Of a stretch of 64,000 nt of DNA, positions 19,381 through 28,578 are shown in pieces. The notes beneath the pieces are model-generated. The model searched no databases and was not told the DNA's origin. It saw nothing but the letters and a program-made list of their open reading frames with translations. Source of the stretch: SR-FBR-E99 sp963732365. GTDB lineage: Bacteria > Bacteroidota > Bacteroidia > Bacteroidales > VadinHA17. The position numbers were made by a program, and so were the translations under genes. Each line of letters starts with the position of its first letter. Position 1 is the first letter of the stretch. The stretch spans positions 1,798,001 through 1,862,000 of the forward strand of contig CAVSZC010000005.1 in NCBI GenBank assembly GCA_963732365.1, written 5' to 3'.

Positions 19381-20433
19381 TTGAAGGTGACCTCAGCCAT
19401 TACCATACTTGCGATAGAATCATCCTGTGACGACACCTCTGCTGCTGTCATAGAGGACGGCTATGTTCTCTCGAACCTGATTGCCAATCAGGAAGTGCAT
19501 AAGGCTTTTGGCGGAGTTGTACCGGAGCTTGCATCAAGGGCTCATCAGGCTAACATTATCCCAGTTGTTGACCAGGCGCTCTCCAGGGCAGGAAAGGTTC
19601 CGGAAGATATCAGTGCTGTGGCTTTCACCCGCGGACCCGGGCTGCTCGGGTCACTGCTTGTGGGTACTTCATTCGCAAAGGGATTCGCCCTGTCGCGCAA
19701 CATACCGATTATCGAGGTCAACCATCTGCAGGCACACGTACTGGCACACTTTGCCATGGAGCACGGACGGGATAACCGCATTCCGGACTTTCCTTTTCTC
19801 TGTCTGCTTGTTTCCGGCGGCCACACTCAGCTGATACTTATGCATGACCACTCTTCCATGGAGCTCCTTGGCAACACCATAGATGATGCAGCAGGAGAGG
19901 CCTTCGACAAATGCGCCAAGGTGATGGGTCTGCCATACCCCGGAGGACCGGTGATAGACAGGCTTGCCGCGGGGGGGAACCCTCATGCCTTTATCTTTGC
20001 GAAACCGAGGATACAGGGACTGAACTTCAGTTTCTCAGGACTGAAGACAAGCTTCCTGTATTTTCTGCGTGACAGATTAAAGGAAGACGATGAATTCATT
20101 GAAAAAAATATCAATGACCTTGCTGCGTCATTGCAGCATACTATAGTTGATATACTTATCGCTAAGCTTGTCAGGGCATCAAAAGAGACAGGTTTTTCCG
20201 AGATAGGAATAGCCGGAGGTGTCTCTGCCAACTCGGGGCTGAGAAATGCAGCGGTGAGGGAGGCAGAAAGGCGGAGATGGAACCTGTTCCTTCCTGAGTT
20301 CAGGTATACGACAGACAATGCGGCAATGATAGGCATTGCAGGTTATTATAAGTACCTCAGGTCTGATTTTTCAGACCACAGCGTAACACCAATGGCAAGG
20401 ATGGCTGTTGAGGCAAACCGGAGCGGATCATGA
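19381..20433 (+). CDS. tsaD: tRNA N6-adenosine threonylcarbamoyltransferase
   Basis: Transfers threonylcarbamoyl to A37 of ANN-decoding tRNAs, working with TsaB and TsaE. 350 residues. ASKHA-fold motifs visible: AIESSCDDT near the start, the metal-binding SRAHQ region, NHLQAHVLAH, LVSGGHTQL, and the C-terminal TTDNAAMIGIAG. There is no in-frame ATG upstream of the conserved region. The in-frame stop at 19366 leaves TTG (19381) or GTG (19387) as the start, so this essential gene uses a non-ATG start. TTG is taken here. Assignment secure. Confidence 0.97.
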   Translation: MKVTSAITILAIESSCDDTSAAVIEDGYVLSNLIANQEVHKAFGGVVPELASRAHQANIIPVVDQALSRAGKVPEDISAVAFTRGPGLLGSLLVGTSFAKGFALSRNIPIIEVNHLQAHVLAHFAMEHGRDNRIPDFPFLCLLVSGGHTQLILMHDHSSMELLGNTIDDAAGEAFDKCAKVMGLPYPGGPVIDRLAAGGNPHAFIFAKPRIQGLNFSFSGLKTSFLYFLRDRLKEDDEFIEKNINDLAASLQHTIVDILIAKLVRASKETGFSEIGIAGGVSANSGLRNAAVREAERRRWNLFLPEFRYTTDNAAMIGIAGYYKYLRSDFSDHSVTPMARMAVEANRSGS

Positions 20434-20505
20434 AACATTCAGTACCCGGTTCCCGGTAATGAAACATCAAGCAAAAAAAAGTTAGTTTTACCAAAATTTC
20501 TATTA

Positions 20506-20880
20506 ATGGAGGGGAAGAAGATAAAACCAACAAGGATGACGCCTGAGGTGTACCTTGGTGCTGAGGGAATTATCAGATTCCGGGGCCGGTCAATTTCCGA
20601 GGATTCCAAAGGTTTTTTTGATGAGGTGAACATCTGGATAGACAAATATCTCGAATCGCCGGCCGAAACTACCACAGTTGAATTCAGTCTTGAGTATTTT
20701 AACTCAGCTTCGGCGAAGCAGATAGTTTTGATTTTGCGGAAGCTATTAGTGCTGACACAAAAGCATAAGAGACTTACTGTGAACTGGTTCTACGAAGAGG
20801 GGGATGAAGACATCCTTGAAAAAGGGGAGTATTATTCCACAGTTCTGGAGCAAAGATTCAATTTCATAAAGATCACCTGA
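20506..20880 (+). CDS. SiaC-like regulatory phosphoprotein (DUF1987)
   Basis: A small soluble protein of 124 residues matching the DUF1987/SiaC family: RGRSISEDSKGFF, then FSLEYFNSASAKQI, then VNWFYEEGDEDILEKGEYY. In Pseudomonas, SiaC is phosphorylated by SiaB and dephosphorylated by SiaA, and controls a diguanylate cyclase. Here the segment that usually reads NTSS is Asn66-Ser67-Ala68-Ser69, so the phospho-acceptor threonine may be a serine. No SiaA/SiaB/SiaD partner is adjacent. It stands alone 72 bases after tsaD. Confidence 0.8.
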   Translation: MEGKKIKPTRMTPEVYLGAEGIIRFRGRSISEDSKGFFDEVNIWIDKYLESPAETTTVEFSLEYFNSASAKQIVLILRKLLVLTQKHKRLTVNWFYEEGDEDILEKGEYYSTVLEQRFNFIKIT

Positions 20881-20902
20881 TCTCACATTACTTCAGGCTT
20901 CT

Positions 20903-21385
20903 TTATATCGAATAAAAGGCCTCTTTACCGGGATAATAATAACGGCGGCGGGCAATCTCCTCGGGATAGATAAAGTATTCAATATCTGCCTCTGCACACT
21001 GTTTACCTTCCCCGTCAAAGAGCCTGCAGAGAAATCTTGCGCTCTTCTCTTCCTTCGCGGTCATAATTGCCTCAATACGTATCTTTCCTTTGCTGATGTA
21101 TACCGGCTTCAGGTACCTTACTGTCATCGAGGATGTCACTCCTGACGTGCCTGCCTTTATGTACACAGCCCAGGCACCGGTTTCATCCATGAGTGTTGCT
21201 GCAATACCTCCGTGAAGCACGTTGCCATAACCCTGGAAATGTATTTGTGGCTCCCATTCCGCATAAAGACCTTGCTCATCTTCCTCGAAGGTAAGCTTCA
21301 AGCCGAAAGGGTTTCCTTCGGAACAGCCGAAACAACCGTTCTGTTTATGATCGAAAGGGTTTCTTATTTTAACTCTCTGAGACAT
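20903..21385 (-). CDS. PaaI-type hotdog-fold thioesterase
   Basis: Acyl-CoA thioesterase-like cytoplasmic protein of 160 residues from the chosen start (MSQRVKIRNPFD). The hotdog motif is LHGGIAATLMDETGAWA (58-74), with Asp67/Glu68 as likely catalytic acids. A Cys-x2-Cys (CFGC, 18-21) near the N-terminus is common in one PaaI subgroup. An upstream ATG at 21421 would add 12 basic residues and a 53-base overlap with the J-domain gene, so the downstream ATG is preferred (17-base overlap). Substrate unknown. Confidence 0.83.
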   Translation of the reverse strand: MSQRVKIRNPFDHKQNGCFGCSEGNPFGLKLTFEEDEQGLYAEWEPQIHFQGYGNVLHGGIAATLMDETGAWAVYIKAGTSGVTSSMTVRYLKPVYISKGKIRIEAIMTAKEEKSARFLCRLFDGEGKQCAEADIEYFIYPEEIARRRYYYPGKEAFYSI

Positions 21386-21947
21386 TTTTCTTACTGTTTT
21401 TCTTTGCCTTCTCCTGTGCAATCCAGGCGCTCAGGTAAATAATTGAAATTGAAAGATAGATAATCCCTATCGTAATTGAAACCAGGGCAAGAGTGACGGA
21501 AGGCTCATCCTGCTCTGATGTAGCATGTCTGAGCCTGTAGGAATATCCGAAAACGGTCATCATGATTACGGCGACTGCAAGACCAAGACCCAGGAATACT
21601 GTGGTACCGTCTATGACTGAGGTGCTTTTATATAACGGGCTCTTCCTGAATGCAGCATAAGTTGTCCTGGCATAGTGTTCGGCTCTCTTTCTCGCTTCAG
21701 CCTGCCTGTAGGCGACCCATGCCTGGTAGTTCCTCATGACCTCTTCCTCTGTAATATTACGTCCGTACGGATGAGAGGTGAGATACTCATATGCTTCCGT
21801 GACCCTGATAAACATCTCCTGTGCATCCTCAGACCGGTTACGGTCAGGATGATACTCCAGCGCCTTTCGCCTGTAGGCTTTCCTGATCTCATCCTCAGAG
21901 GCTCCCTGCCTGATGCCAAGCAACCTGTAATATTCCCACAGATTCAT
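21369..21947 (-). CDS. J-domain (DnaJ-like) membrane protein
   Basis: 192 residues from the start MNLWEYYRLLGI, which is the usual first helix of a J domain; the ORF's longer 18-residue extension is rejected. The J domain (2-66) has the HPD motif at 33-35, needed to stimulate Hsp70 ATPase. After a basic linker come two hydrophobic helices (about 120-180), so the J domain probably faces the cytoplasm from the inner membrane. It lacks the zinc-finger and C-terminal domains of true DnaJ. It overlaps the thioesterase gene by 17 bases. Specific client unknown. Confidence 0.87.
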   Translation of the reverse strand: MNLWEYYRLLGIRQGASEDEIRKAYRRKALEYHPDRNRSEDAQEMFIRVTEAYEYLTSHPYGRNITEEEVMRNYQAWVAYRQAEARKRAEHYARTTYAAFRKSPLYKSTSVIDGTTVFLGLGLAVAVIMMTVFGYSYRLRHATSEQDEPSVTLALVSITIGIIYLSISIIYLSAWIAQEKAKKNSKKNVSES

Positions 21948-22040
21948 ACGCAGATATTGAATTGATAAATAAGGCTTTTTTATCCAAAGTCTCAGTCTCA
22001 TCCTTATCGGATAAGATCAGAAATCCGGAGCTCAGTCTGG

Positions 22041-23315
22041 TCAGTGCCTCAAATCCTTTACAGCCTCCGGCTCATGTTTGTGCCTGAAAAGGATGGCGAA
22101 CAGAATCGCCACAACAATTGCGTATGCGGCAAAGGATATCCAGATTCCCGGCCAGTCCTTGATGAGAGTTGCCGGATCTTCAAACCAGTTTTTTATAGCC
22201 TGCCCGGCAATTATATTTCCAAGTACGGCGCCTATCCCGTTGGTCATCAGCATAAAAACGCCCTGTGCCGAGGCAGTGATCTTTGAGTTGGTGTTTTGTT
22301 CCACAAACAAGGCTCCCGAGATATTGAAGAAATCAAATGCCATTCCGTAAACAATGCATGACGTGATAATCAGGATAAAGCCTGTGACAGTATTGTCGGC
22401 CACGCCGAAAAGACCGAAACGGAGCACCCATGCTATCATGCTGAAGAGCATCACTTTTTTAATGCCGAAATACCTCAGGAAAAAAGGAATTGAAAGGATA
22501 AACAGGGTTTCGGAGATCTGTGATATTGAGAGTATTATAGTGGAAAAGTTATTAATGAGCCCCCCCTTAGGGAAGACGTTGGGATCCTGAAGAAAACTGT
22601 CGCCGTAGGCATTGGTAAGCTGTAGGGCTCCGCCCAGCAGCATGCTGAAAATAAAAAACAACACCATTTTCTTTTGACGAAACAGAACAAAGGCTTCCAG
22701 CCCCAGGTTCTGAACCCAGGTCTTCTTCATGGTTTCATCAGTTTCTATTCTTTTCACAACCGGCAGCATGAAGAATGAATAGAGTGCGAGGCAGAATGCG
22801 GAAACGGCTGATATGATGAAAGAGACCTTGATGCTGTATCCCAGACCCCATGGTTTGGTGAAGAAGTTTGTCACCCACATCGCCATAATAAAACCTACTG
22901 TACCCCAAACCCTTATGGGAGGGAAGTACTTTGTGGGATCTTTGCCTTCGCTTTTAAGCAGTCTGAATCCGACAGAGTTATTAAGACCGATTGTCGGCAT
23001 ATAAAAGCACATTGCGAGGAGCAGAATCCAGAAGAATGGTATTGGTGCCTCGATCAGAGGCAGAAAGCACATTGTTACCCCGAACATCAGGTGTAGTATC
23101 CCGTAGACATAATTTGCCTTCCATTTGTCGGCAAGAATCCCGAACAGTGTGGGCATGATCAGAGATGCGAAGCCCATTGTTGAGAAGACCAAGCCAAACT
23201 CAGCTCCGTTCCACTGTTTCTCTACGAACCCGTAATGACCCAGTGTCATCATCCATGCCCCCCACATAAAGAACTGGAGGAAGTTCATTATGATAAGTCT
23301 GTTCTTAAGCCCCAT
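22041..23315 (-). CDS. MFS nucleoside:H+ symporter, NupG/XapB-like
   Basis: Inner-membrane transporter of 424 residues and about 12 helices. The N-terminus (MGLKNRLIIMNFLQFFMWGA) and the loop with PTIGLNNSVGFRLL resemble the nucleoside:H+ symporter family. The start is set at 23315 because the longer frame (to 23390) would run into the upp coding sequence; the gap to upp is then 25 bases. Cotranscription with upp fits uptake and salvage of uracil or uridine nucleosides. Exact nucleoside preference is not readable. Confidence 0.85.
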   Translation of the reverse strand: MGLKNRLIIMNFLQFFMWGAWMMTLGHYGFVEKQWNGAEFGLVFSTMGFASLIMPTLFGILADKWKANYVYGILHLMFGVTMCFLPLIEAPIPFFWILLLAMCFYMPTIGLNNSVGFRLLKSEGKDPTKYFPPIRVWGTVGFIMAMWVTNFFTKPWGLGYSIKVSFIISAVSAFCLALYSFFMLPVVKRIETDETMKKTWVQNLGLEAFVLFRQKKMVLFFIFSMLLGGALQLTNAYGDSFLQDPNVFPKGGLINNFSTIILSISQISETLFILSIPFFLRYFGIKKVMLFSMIAWVLRFGLFGVADNTVTGFILIITSCIVYGMAFDFFNISGALFVEQNTNSKITASAQGVFMLMTNGIGAVLGNIIAGQAIKNWFEDPATLIKDWPGIWISFAAYAIVVAILFAILFRHKHEPEAVKDLRH

Positions 23316-23340
23316 ATTGCTCTCTTTAATTGTGTAAGCT

Positions 23341-23961
23341 TTATTTGGTTCCAAAAAGTCTGTCTCCGGCATCGCCAAGACCGGGGACAATATATCCTTT
23401 TTCGTTCAGATGGCTGTCAAGGGCTGCGAGATATATGTCAACATCGGGGTGATCATTCTCCACGCGTGACACCCCCTCGGGTGCACCCACGATGCAGACA
23501 AGCCTTATTGTTGAAGCTCCTCTGTTTTTCACGGCAGTTATTGCAGCACTGGCACTGCCTCCTGTTGCAAGCATAGGATCAAGTATCATTACAATTGCTT
23601 CGGAGAGTTCAGCCGGAAATTTTGCATAGTATTCCATTGGCTCCAGGGTCTCATGGTCACGGTACAGGCCTATATGGCCAACCTTTGCCGTGGTAATGAG
23701 GTTTGTTATTCCTTCAACCATACCGAGCCCTGCCCTCAGTACCGGAACGAGAACGATCTCCCTTGCAAGTTCTGATGAACTGCATGAGGAGAGAGGGGTA
23801 TCAATGATAACATCCCTCATGGGAAGATCCCTGGATATCTCGTAAGCCATCAGCCCGGCAATCTCATTGACATGCTGCCTGAAATCCTTGGTGCCGGTCT
23901 CCTTCCTCCTGATCTGTGAAAGCTTGTGGTTGATCAGGGGGTGATTGATAAGTTTAAGCAT
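23341..23961 (-). CDS. upp: Uracil phosphoribosyltransferase
   Basis: Converts uracil and PRPP to UMP in pyrimidine salvage. 206 residues, near family length. The PRPP-binding loop reads MILDPMLATGGSASAAI, and the C-terminus carries the uracil-binding segment YIVPGLGDAGDRLFGT. It leads a two-gene unit with the nucleoside transporter. The 170-base gap upstream holds no exact TAnnTTTG match. Confidence 0.95.
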   Translation of the reverse strand: MLKLINHPLINHKLSQIRRKETGTKDFRQHVNEIAGLMAYEISRDLPMRDVIIDTPLSSCSSSELAREIVLVPVLRAGLGMVEGITNLITTAKVGHIGLYRDHETLEPMEYYAKFPAELSEAIVMILDPMLATGGSASAAITAVKNRGASTIRLVCIVGAPEGVSRVENDHPDVDIYLAALDSHLNEKGYIVPGLGDAGDRLFGTK

Positions 23962-24131
23962 CAGGCAGATCGGATTTATTGTCCTCAGGCATCATGGTAA
24001 GATATGCTTCCTCCACGGAAACCAAAAATGCAGACGCCATATTACTTTTCATCACAATAAAAATTAATTGCCGATAAAGATAACAGAGTTCCGGAAAAAG
24101 AAAAAAGGATTTGAAGGAATGAGATACCTTC

Positions 24132-25043
24132 TTATTTCGGGATCTTAAAGGTCAGGCCTACTCCGATAACTTCCTTGAACTGAGCTCGTTTACCCCAGAG
24201 AGGTGCGCCTTCGCCATCTTCCCCGACCTTGATCAGTATATCGTCATCATAGAGGAGGTGGGTGGTAACCGTGGCAGCGAGCCAGTTGTTAACCTTCAAT
24301 ATGGCAAGTATTTCCCAGCTGACATCTATATTCTGCGGGTTGTTGAGATAATTGGAAAAGAGGTCAAGTTTCGATACCAGGTTGACATTTTTCACAATGT
24401 TCTCTTTCTTAAAGACAATATTGGCATATGCACCAAATTCTGCCCTGAAACTCTTCCCTGGCTCAACCCCGAATGCTCCTGCCGAAGAGAGATCGTCATC
24501 CATGACTATTGTTGTCTTTGCAGTCAGCGGTGAGATAAAAGCTGTAAAGACCGGATTTGGTTTGTAGTCCATACCAAGGGAGAACACAAGATAACCCGGA
24601 GCAAGAAAGTCAGAGATCTTGTTTGTGACATCAGGGTAGTTGTATCCTGCAGCGAACTGTGATTTGAAGCCCAGAAGGGCTGAATAGTACCATGCTTTCC
24701 CTGCCTCAAGGCCATACTTGGAGAGAAAATCGATCTTGTCATCGGTTTTGACCCATTCAACCTCATTGCCTTTCTGCTTCATCATACCGTAACCAACAGT
24801 AAGGTTATTATCCCAGGCAGACCTTCCCTTCTTGTAATTGGCACTGAATGATGCAAGACCGCTGAGAGCAACCGAATTCTGACCGCCTGCAGCCCAGTTG
24901 GTGAATGTGCTCTGTGCCACGTTAATTGAGAAAGCTCCGGTTTTGGTCCAGTATTTTACAGTATCTGTATCCTGGCTGAATCCGGTCGTTCCGATTGATC
25001 CGATCAGGAAAACAATCAGAATAATGGTGTTTTTTCTGTTCAT
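24132..25043 (-). CDS. DUF3078 outer-membrane beta-barrel-like protein
   Basis: A 303-residue exported protein: signal peptide (about 1-23, ending TGFSQ), then the DUF3078 opening WTKTGAFSINVAQSTFTNWAAGG. The rest is alternating beta-strand sequence rich in aromatic and small residues, ending in a Phe-containing strand (GVGLTFKIPK), as in outer-membrane barrels. The family is widespread in Bacteroidota and of unknown function. It lies 50 bases after a DUF4197 lipoprotein on the same strand and is possibly cotranscribed. Confidence 0.82.
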   Translation of the reverse strand: MNRKNTIILIVFLIGSIGTTGFSQDTDTVKYWTKTGAFSINVAQSTFTNWAAGGQNSVALSGLASFSANYKKGRSAWDNNLTVGYGMMKQKGNEVEWVKTDDKIDFLSKYGLEAGKAWYYSALLGFKSQFAAGYNYPDVTNKISDFLAPGYLVFSLGMDYKPNPVFTAFISPLTAKTTIVMDDDLSSAGAFGVEPGKSFRAEFGAYANIVFKKENIVKNVNLVSKLDLFSNYLNNPQNIDVSWEILAILKVNNWLAATVTTHLLYDDDILIKVGEDGEGAPLWGKRAQFKEVIGVGLTFKIPK

Positions 25044-25093
25044 CTCAGTAGGTTTTAATAATATTTCATGTTTTGTGTTCGCACCTGCAGTCC

Positions 25094-25846
25094 CTATTGA
25101 TCGAGTGATCCGAATACTCTCTGGAGTAATGGTGTAACCCTGGCAGACACATCTTTTCTTATTTTCAGTTCTTCTCCTTCCATCTTGAGGAAGAGACCGT
25201 CAAGAGCCTTCCTTGTGAGAAAATCGTCCAGATCGGTCTTTACCGGTTTGAATCCGGCTAATTTCCCGGCGACGGAGTTGGCTAACAGGTTCCACTTGTC
25301 AGTCAGGGCGGTCCAGGACTCCCGGGCAGAGATGCCGGCAACCAGATCTTTTCCCGTTGAGAGACTGATCTTTGGTTTGTAGAGATTATACAGGTCATTG
25401 TATGTTGTGGTTCTGAGATACTGGGTTGCTGCATTATCAGATCCCTTCAGGATGCCGAAAGCATCAGAAACGGTCATTTGCGTTACCGAGTTTATAAAGA
25501 TAGGAGCCGCCTCCCTGGCAGCGTCTTCAGCTGACCTGTTAATGCTCAGGACTACATCCTCGATCAGTTTGTCTCCCCCGGGGATTTTGCTGATATTATC
25601 CACTATCACCTTTGCTTCATCCGGAAGAAGGATCTTTACTGTCATATCGCCGTAATAACCGTTTGTAGCAGACAAGCGACCGGCAGCATTTGTGGCGCCA
25701 ACTTTCAGTGCCTCCTTCAATCCGTTTATCACATCAGCCTCCGTCAGCGCTTCAGTTGGCTGGACAGTGCTCAGCACCTGCGTAAGCTGTGAGCATCCTG
25801 TGGCAATTACTGAGACTGCCATCAGCAACAGTATTCTGTATTTCAT
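25094..25846 (-). CDS. DUF4197 lipoprotein
   Basis: A 250-residue lipoprotein with lipobox VIATGC (Cys18). The remainder is helical and matches DUF4197: ALTEADVINGLKEALKVG near the start, PEEAK-like and GGDKLIEDVV segments, then SINRSAEDAAREAAPIF. Function unknown; no catalytic motif seen. It precedes the DUF3078 gene. Confidence 0.8.
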   Translation of the reverse strand: MKYRILLLMAVSVIATGCSQLTQVLSTVQPTEALTEADVINGLKEALKVGATNAAGRLSATNGYYGDMTVKILLPDEAKVIVDNISKIPGGDKLIEDVVLSINRSAEDAAREAAPIFINSVTQMTVSDAFGILKGSDNAATQYLRTTTYNDLYNLYKPKISLSTGKDLVAGISARESWTALTDKWNLLANSVAGKLAGFKPVKTDLDDFLTRKALDGLFLKMEGEELKIRKDVSARVTPLLQRVFGSLDQ

Positions 25847-25903
25847 AATTATATTGGTTAATTCCTCAGATCCCGGCTATGATCACAATCTTCATTACGG
25901 GGT

Positions 25904-26302
25904 TTAGTAATAGGGCAAACCGGTTGCAGGATCAAGTTCCTTGACCTCAAGGATTTCATTAACAACAAATTTGCTCATTCCTCTCCATGGCAGAGGACGT
26001 ATATATTCTTTGTAACGCAGTTCAACAAACTTGCCGCTGGCTCTCTCTAGAAGATTGGCGAGTGAATCATTGGTTAAACTGAACTCAAACTCATTGCTCT
26101 GCATTGCCCCGGGAGTAGTGGTCTTAAATCCTGTCTGGATGAGCTTGCCCTCCCAGGTTTTGAAGATGTAACCCTTCCTTACAAGGTAGTTCAGATCTCC
26201 GGCTTTGACACCTTCGCCAAATACAAAATAATGTCTCCACCAGAAGAGCCCGGCAGCTACTATCAGTAAGACAAGGATAGCAACCCTGAAGTATTTTTTC
26301 AT
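25904..26302 (-). CDS. Conserved Bacteroidota single-span membrane protein of unknown function
   Basis: 132 residues from the start MKKYFRV. An N-terminal membrane helix (about 5-22) is followed by a small beta-rich extracytoplasmic domain with EGVKAGDLNYLVRKGYIFKT and a C-terminal VNEILEVKEL. This profile is common in the phylum; such proteins are often mislabelled 6-phosphogluconate dehydrogenase, to which there is no resemblance here. A longer frame to 26383 would overlap the coiled-coil gene and is rejected. It sits 14 bases after that gene. Confidence 0.7.
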   Translation of the reverse strand: MKKYFRVAILVLLIVAAGLFWWRHYFVFGEGVKAGDLNYLVRKGYIFKTWEGKLIQTGFKTTTPGAMQSNEFEFSLTNDSLANLLERASGKFVELRYKEYIRPLPWRGMSKFVVNEILEVKELDPATGLPYY

Positions 26303-26316
26303 AAGTCCGCGCTTAT

Positions 26317-26622
26317 CTATTTGTCGTCTTTGTCCCTGAACTTCTCCCTGACATCTGCGAAAGTGGACTTCATCGTATCCCATATTGAGTCAGCACCGAC
26401 CTTAACCGCATCCCATGCATCTTCACTTGACTCCATCAGGTCTTTTAGTTTCGACTTGCCTTCGGTCATCTTACCCTCGAGCTTATCGATGCTTTCTTCA
26501 TATTTCAGTTTTGCCTCTGCACTGGCAATTTTTGCTTTTTCTTTAAGCTTGTCAATGTCAGCTCTCCATTCATCAAGCTGGGCTTCAAGTTTTTTCTGGT
26601 ATTCTTCTCTCTGGGTTTTCAT
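26317..26622 (-). CDS. Small coiled-coil protein (sll1863-like stress family)
   Basis: 101 residues, almost entirely charged helix: a Lys/Glu/Ala heptad-rich region (about 3-75) followed by an amphipathic tail (DSIWDTMKSTFADVREKF). No signal peptide. It resembles the small coiled-coil proteins annotated as sll1863-family stress response, but such low-complexity matches are weak. It is followed at 14 bases by the single-span membrane protein, suggesting a small operon. Role unknown. Confidence 0.6.
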   Translation of the reverse strand: MKTQREEYQKKLEAQLDEWRADIDKLKEKAKIASAEAKLKYEESIDKLEGKMTEGKSKLKDLMESSEDAWDAVKVGADSIWDTMKSTFADVREKFRDKDDK

Positions 26623-26679
26623 GTTATTAGTGTTTTTGACAGCAGTTATTTTAACCGGAAATTTAGTGTTTTTTATTAT

Positions 26680-27579
26680 TTAATAAGATTTTACAGTATT
26701 GAGTTTATCGACATATTTCTGCACCACATCTTTCTGTTCTTCTATTTTCTCTTTCATCTTGTTTTGTTCCTCCTCATTCTTAGGGATCATTTTCTCAGCG
26801 TCATTGACTGTGGACTTTGCCTTTCTGATATTTTTTTCCGACTTACCGATCTCTTTCTGAAGCTTCTTCCTGTCCTTTTCCAATGCCTTTACCTGTGCAG
26901 ACCTTGCCTCTTTTGCAGGGCCGGCCTGCAGCGACATCATTTCCCTGTTCTGTTCAACAATCCGGTTTGAAAGAAGGTTCAATTCATTATTCTGCAGAAG
27001 GAGCTTTTCTTCCTCGTTCTGAATGTCAAACATACTGTTCTGCGCGTTTTTCTCCGCCCTGGCTTTGTTGCTCTCAAGGCCTTTAAGCTCTTTCTCAAGT
27101 TCCTGCAGCACCTTTTCCTCTCGCTCTATCTCTTCCTTGATAAATGAGGTGTACTGTGTCTTGGCAAATTCTTTCAGGAAATTCCTTGCGGTTGTAAGTT
27201 GACTGTCACCTCCTGACTGATCGAGATAAACATCCTTTTTCAGTTCAATGCACACCATCAGTTTGCTGAGGGTATCCTCATTTTCCAGGCTGCTGTAGAT
27301 GTTTACCGGAGTCGGGGAGATGTTCTTCAGGTTGGCCCCGAATATTGACATAATACCATTTTCGGTAACCACTTTTGATTTGGTGCCACCCTCAAGTTCC
27401 TTTACCCAGTTTTTCAGGGTTTGATCATAGTCTGCCTCGGGAATTGTGACAGCAAAGCCGGGGTGGCGTCCGGCACCAACCTTAACACTGTCCTCCGAAA
27501 CCACAATAGGTTTCTGGCCGTTCATTGCTAAAAAGGGGACTAAAACAAGCAGGCACAGAATACTGGCATGTTTTTTCAT
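26680..27579 (-). CDS. Exported coiled-coil protein of unknown function
   Basis: A 299-residue secreted protein: signal peptide (about 1-21, ending AMNGQ), a compact N-terminal domain (about 22-130), then a long coiled coil (about 135-299) with dense Lys/Glu/Gln heptads. No lipobox and no C-terminal sorting domain. I do not recognise a family. The long periplasmic coiled coil suggests a scaffold or spacer role, but nothing in the sequence proves it. Confidence 0.65.
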   Translation of the reverse strand: MKKHASILCLLVLVPFLAMNGQKPIVVSEDSVKVGAGRHPGFAVTIPEADYDQTLKNWVKELEGGTKSKVVTENGIMSIFGANLKNISPTPVNIYSSLENEDTLSKLMVCIELKKDVYLDQSGGDSQLTTARNFLKEFAKTQYTSFIKEEIEREEKVLQELEKELKGLESNKARAEKNAQNSMFDIQNEEEKLLLQNNELNLLSNRIVEQNREMMSLQAGPAKEARSAQVKALEKDRKKLQKEIGKSEKNIRKAKSTVNDAEKMIPKNEEEQNKMKEKIEEQKDVVQKYVDKLNTVKSY

Positions 27580-27689
27580 GACTTCGAATTATTTGTTTAA
27601 CCTCTAAAGATAACACTAAAAATGGTAAACTACAAATCTGATATTGTGATAGTTCACCCTCCGAATCCCGTGCCGGGCATGTTTCACCG

Positions 27690-28553
27690 CTATCGGGCTC
27701 TGAGTGCCTTCAGTGCAGCAATCTCTCCCTCTCTGATTATCTCTCCGGCTTTGTAGAAATCATAGGTTCCGAACGACTCCTTCGACACCTGGATCATAAT
27801 GTCTATGTTATGGCTGGCCAGTGTGAGTGAGGCAATTTGGTTGAGCATAATGCTGATACTTAGGTTAGTAAGATTAAATATTCCGATATTGTCCTTTTTG
27901 CTTTTCGGGATGTCAATACTCAGCTTTGCCTGAAGATTCCTTATCTTCTGCAGATATTTATTGTCATCCGGCTCGTTTTGTCGCTCCGTTTTGGTATCGC
28001 AAGGGATGTTTGAGTTAACGGTAACCACCGCCAGCAGATCATTCCCGTTGCGTCTGACCCTGTTGATGGGCACAGGGTTTACCACCCCGCCGTCAACGTA
28101 ATAATCTTCTCCGATACGGAAAGGCAGGAATACAGTAGGTATTGAGATTGAAGCCCTGATTGCGTCGTAGAGGCTTCCTTCGCTGAAGACCTTCTCTTTT
28201 CTGTTCAGAATATCTGTGGCTACCGCACAGTAGGGGATAGGGAGCTCCTCTATACTGCGGTCAGGTAAAATCTCCTTGATCCTTTCTATTATTTTTATGC
28301 CCTTAACCAGGCCTTTGTTGCTTACAGTCAGATCAGTCAGCCTTAGCACTTCCATTCTGTCGAGGGAGCAGACCCACTCCTCGAATTCCTTCAGCCGTCC
28401 GGCGGCAAAAACGCCACCCACCAGTGCTCCCATAGACGTGCCCGCGACGGAGGTGATATTATATCCCTGCTCTTGCAGGACCTTTATAGCTCCTATGTGG
28501 GCAAAGCCTCTTGCCCCGCCGCTGGAGAGCACCAGTGCTATGTCCTTTTTCAT
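27690..28553 (-). CDS. Patatin-like phospholipase/acyl hydrolase
   Basis: Cytoplasmic patatin-fold lipid hydrolase of 287 residues, similar in build to RssA/YchK-type bacterial proteins. Oxyanion loop SGGARGFAHIG (11-21), nucleophile Ser40 in GTSMG, and catalytic Asp154 in VDGG. No signal peptide. It is the last gene of the long minus-strand run, 25 bases after the UroD-family gene, though it has no obvious role in sugar use. Substrate unknown. Confidence 0.92.
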   Translation of the reverse strand: MKKDIALVLSSGGARGFAHIGAIKVLQEQGYNITSVAGTSMGALVGGVFAAGRLKEFEEWVCSLDRMEVLRLTDLTVSNKGLVKGIKIIERIKEILPDRSIEELPIPYCAVATDILNRKEKVFSEGSLYDAIRASISIPTVFLPFRIGEDYYVDGGVVNPVPINRVRRNGNDLLAVVTVNSNIPCDTKTERQNEPDDNKYLQKIRNLQAKLSIDIPKSKKDNIGIFNLTNLSISIMLNQIASLTLASHNIDIMIQVSKESFGTYDFYKAGEIIREGEIAALKALRAR

Positions 28554-28578
28554 ATTTGGTTAAACCCGGATAGTTGCA

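Noticed and set aside
23962..24131. Small gene or RNA in the 170-base gap before upp
   Set aside because: No open frame with coding character, no strong hairpin with a T-run, and no exact promoter motif found.
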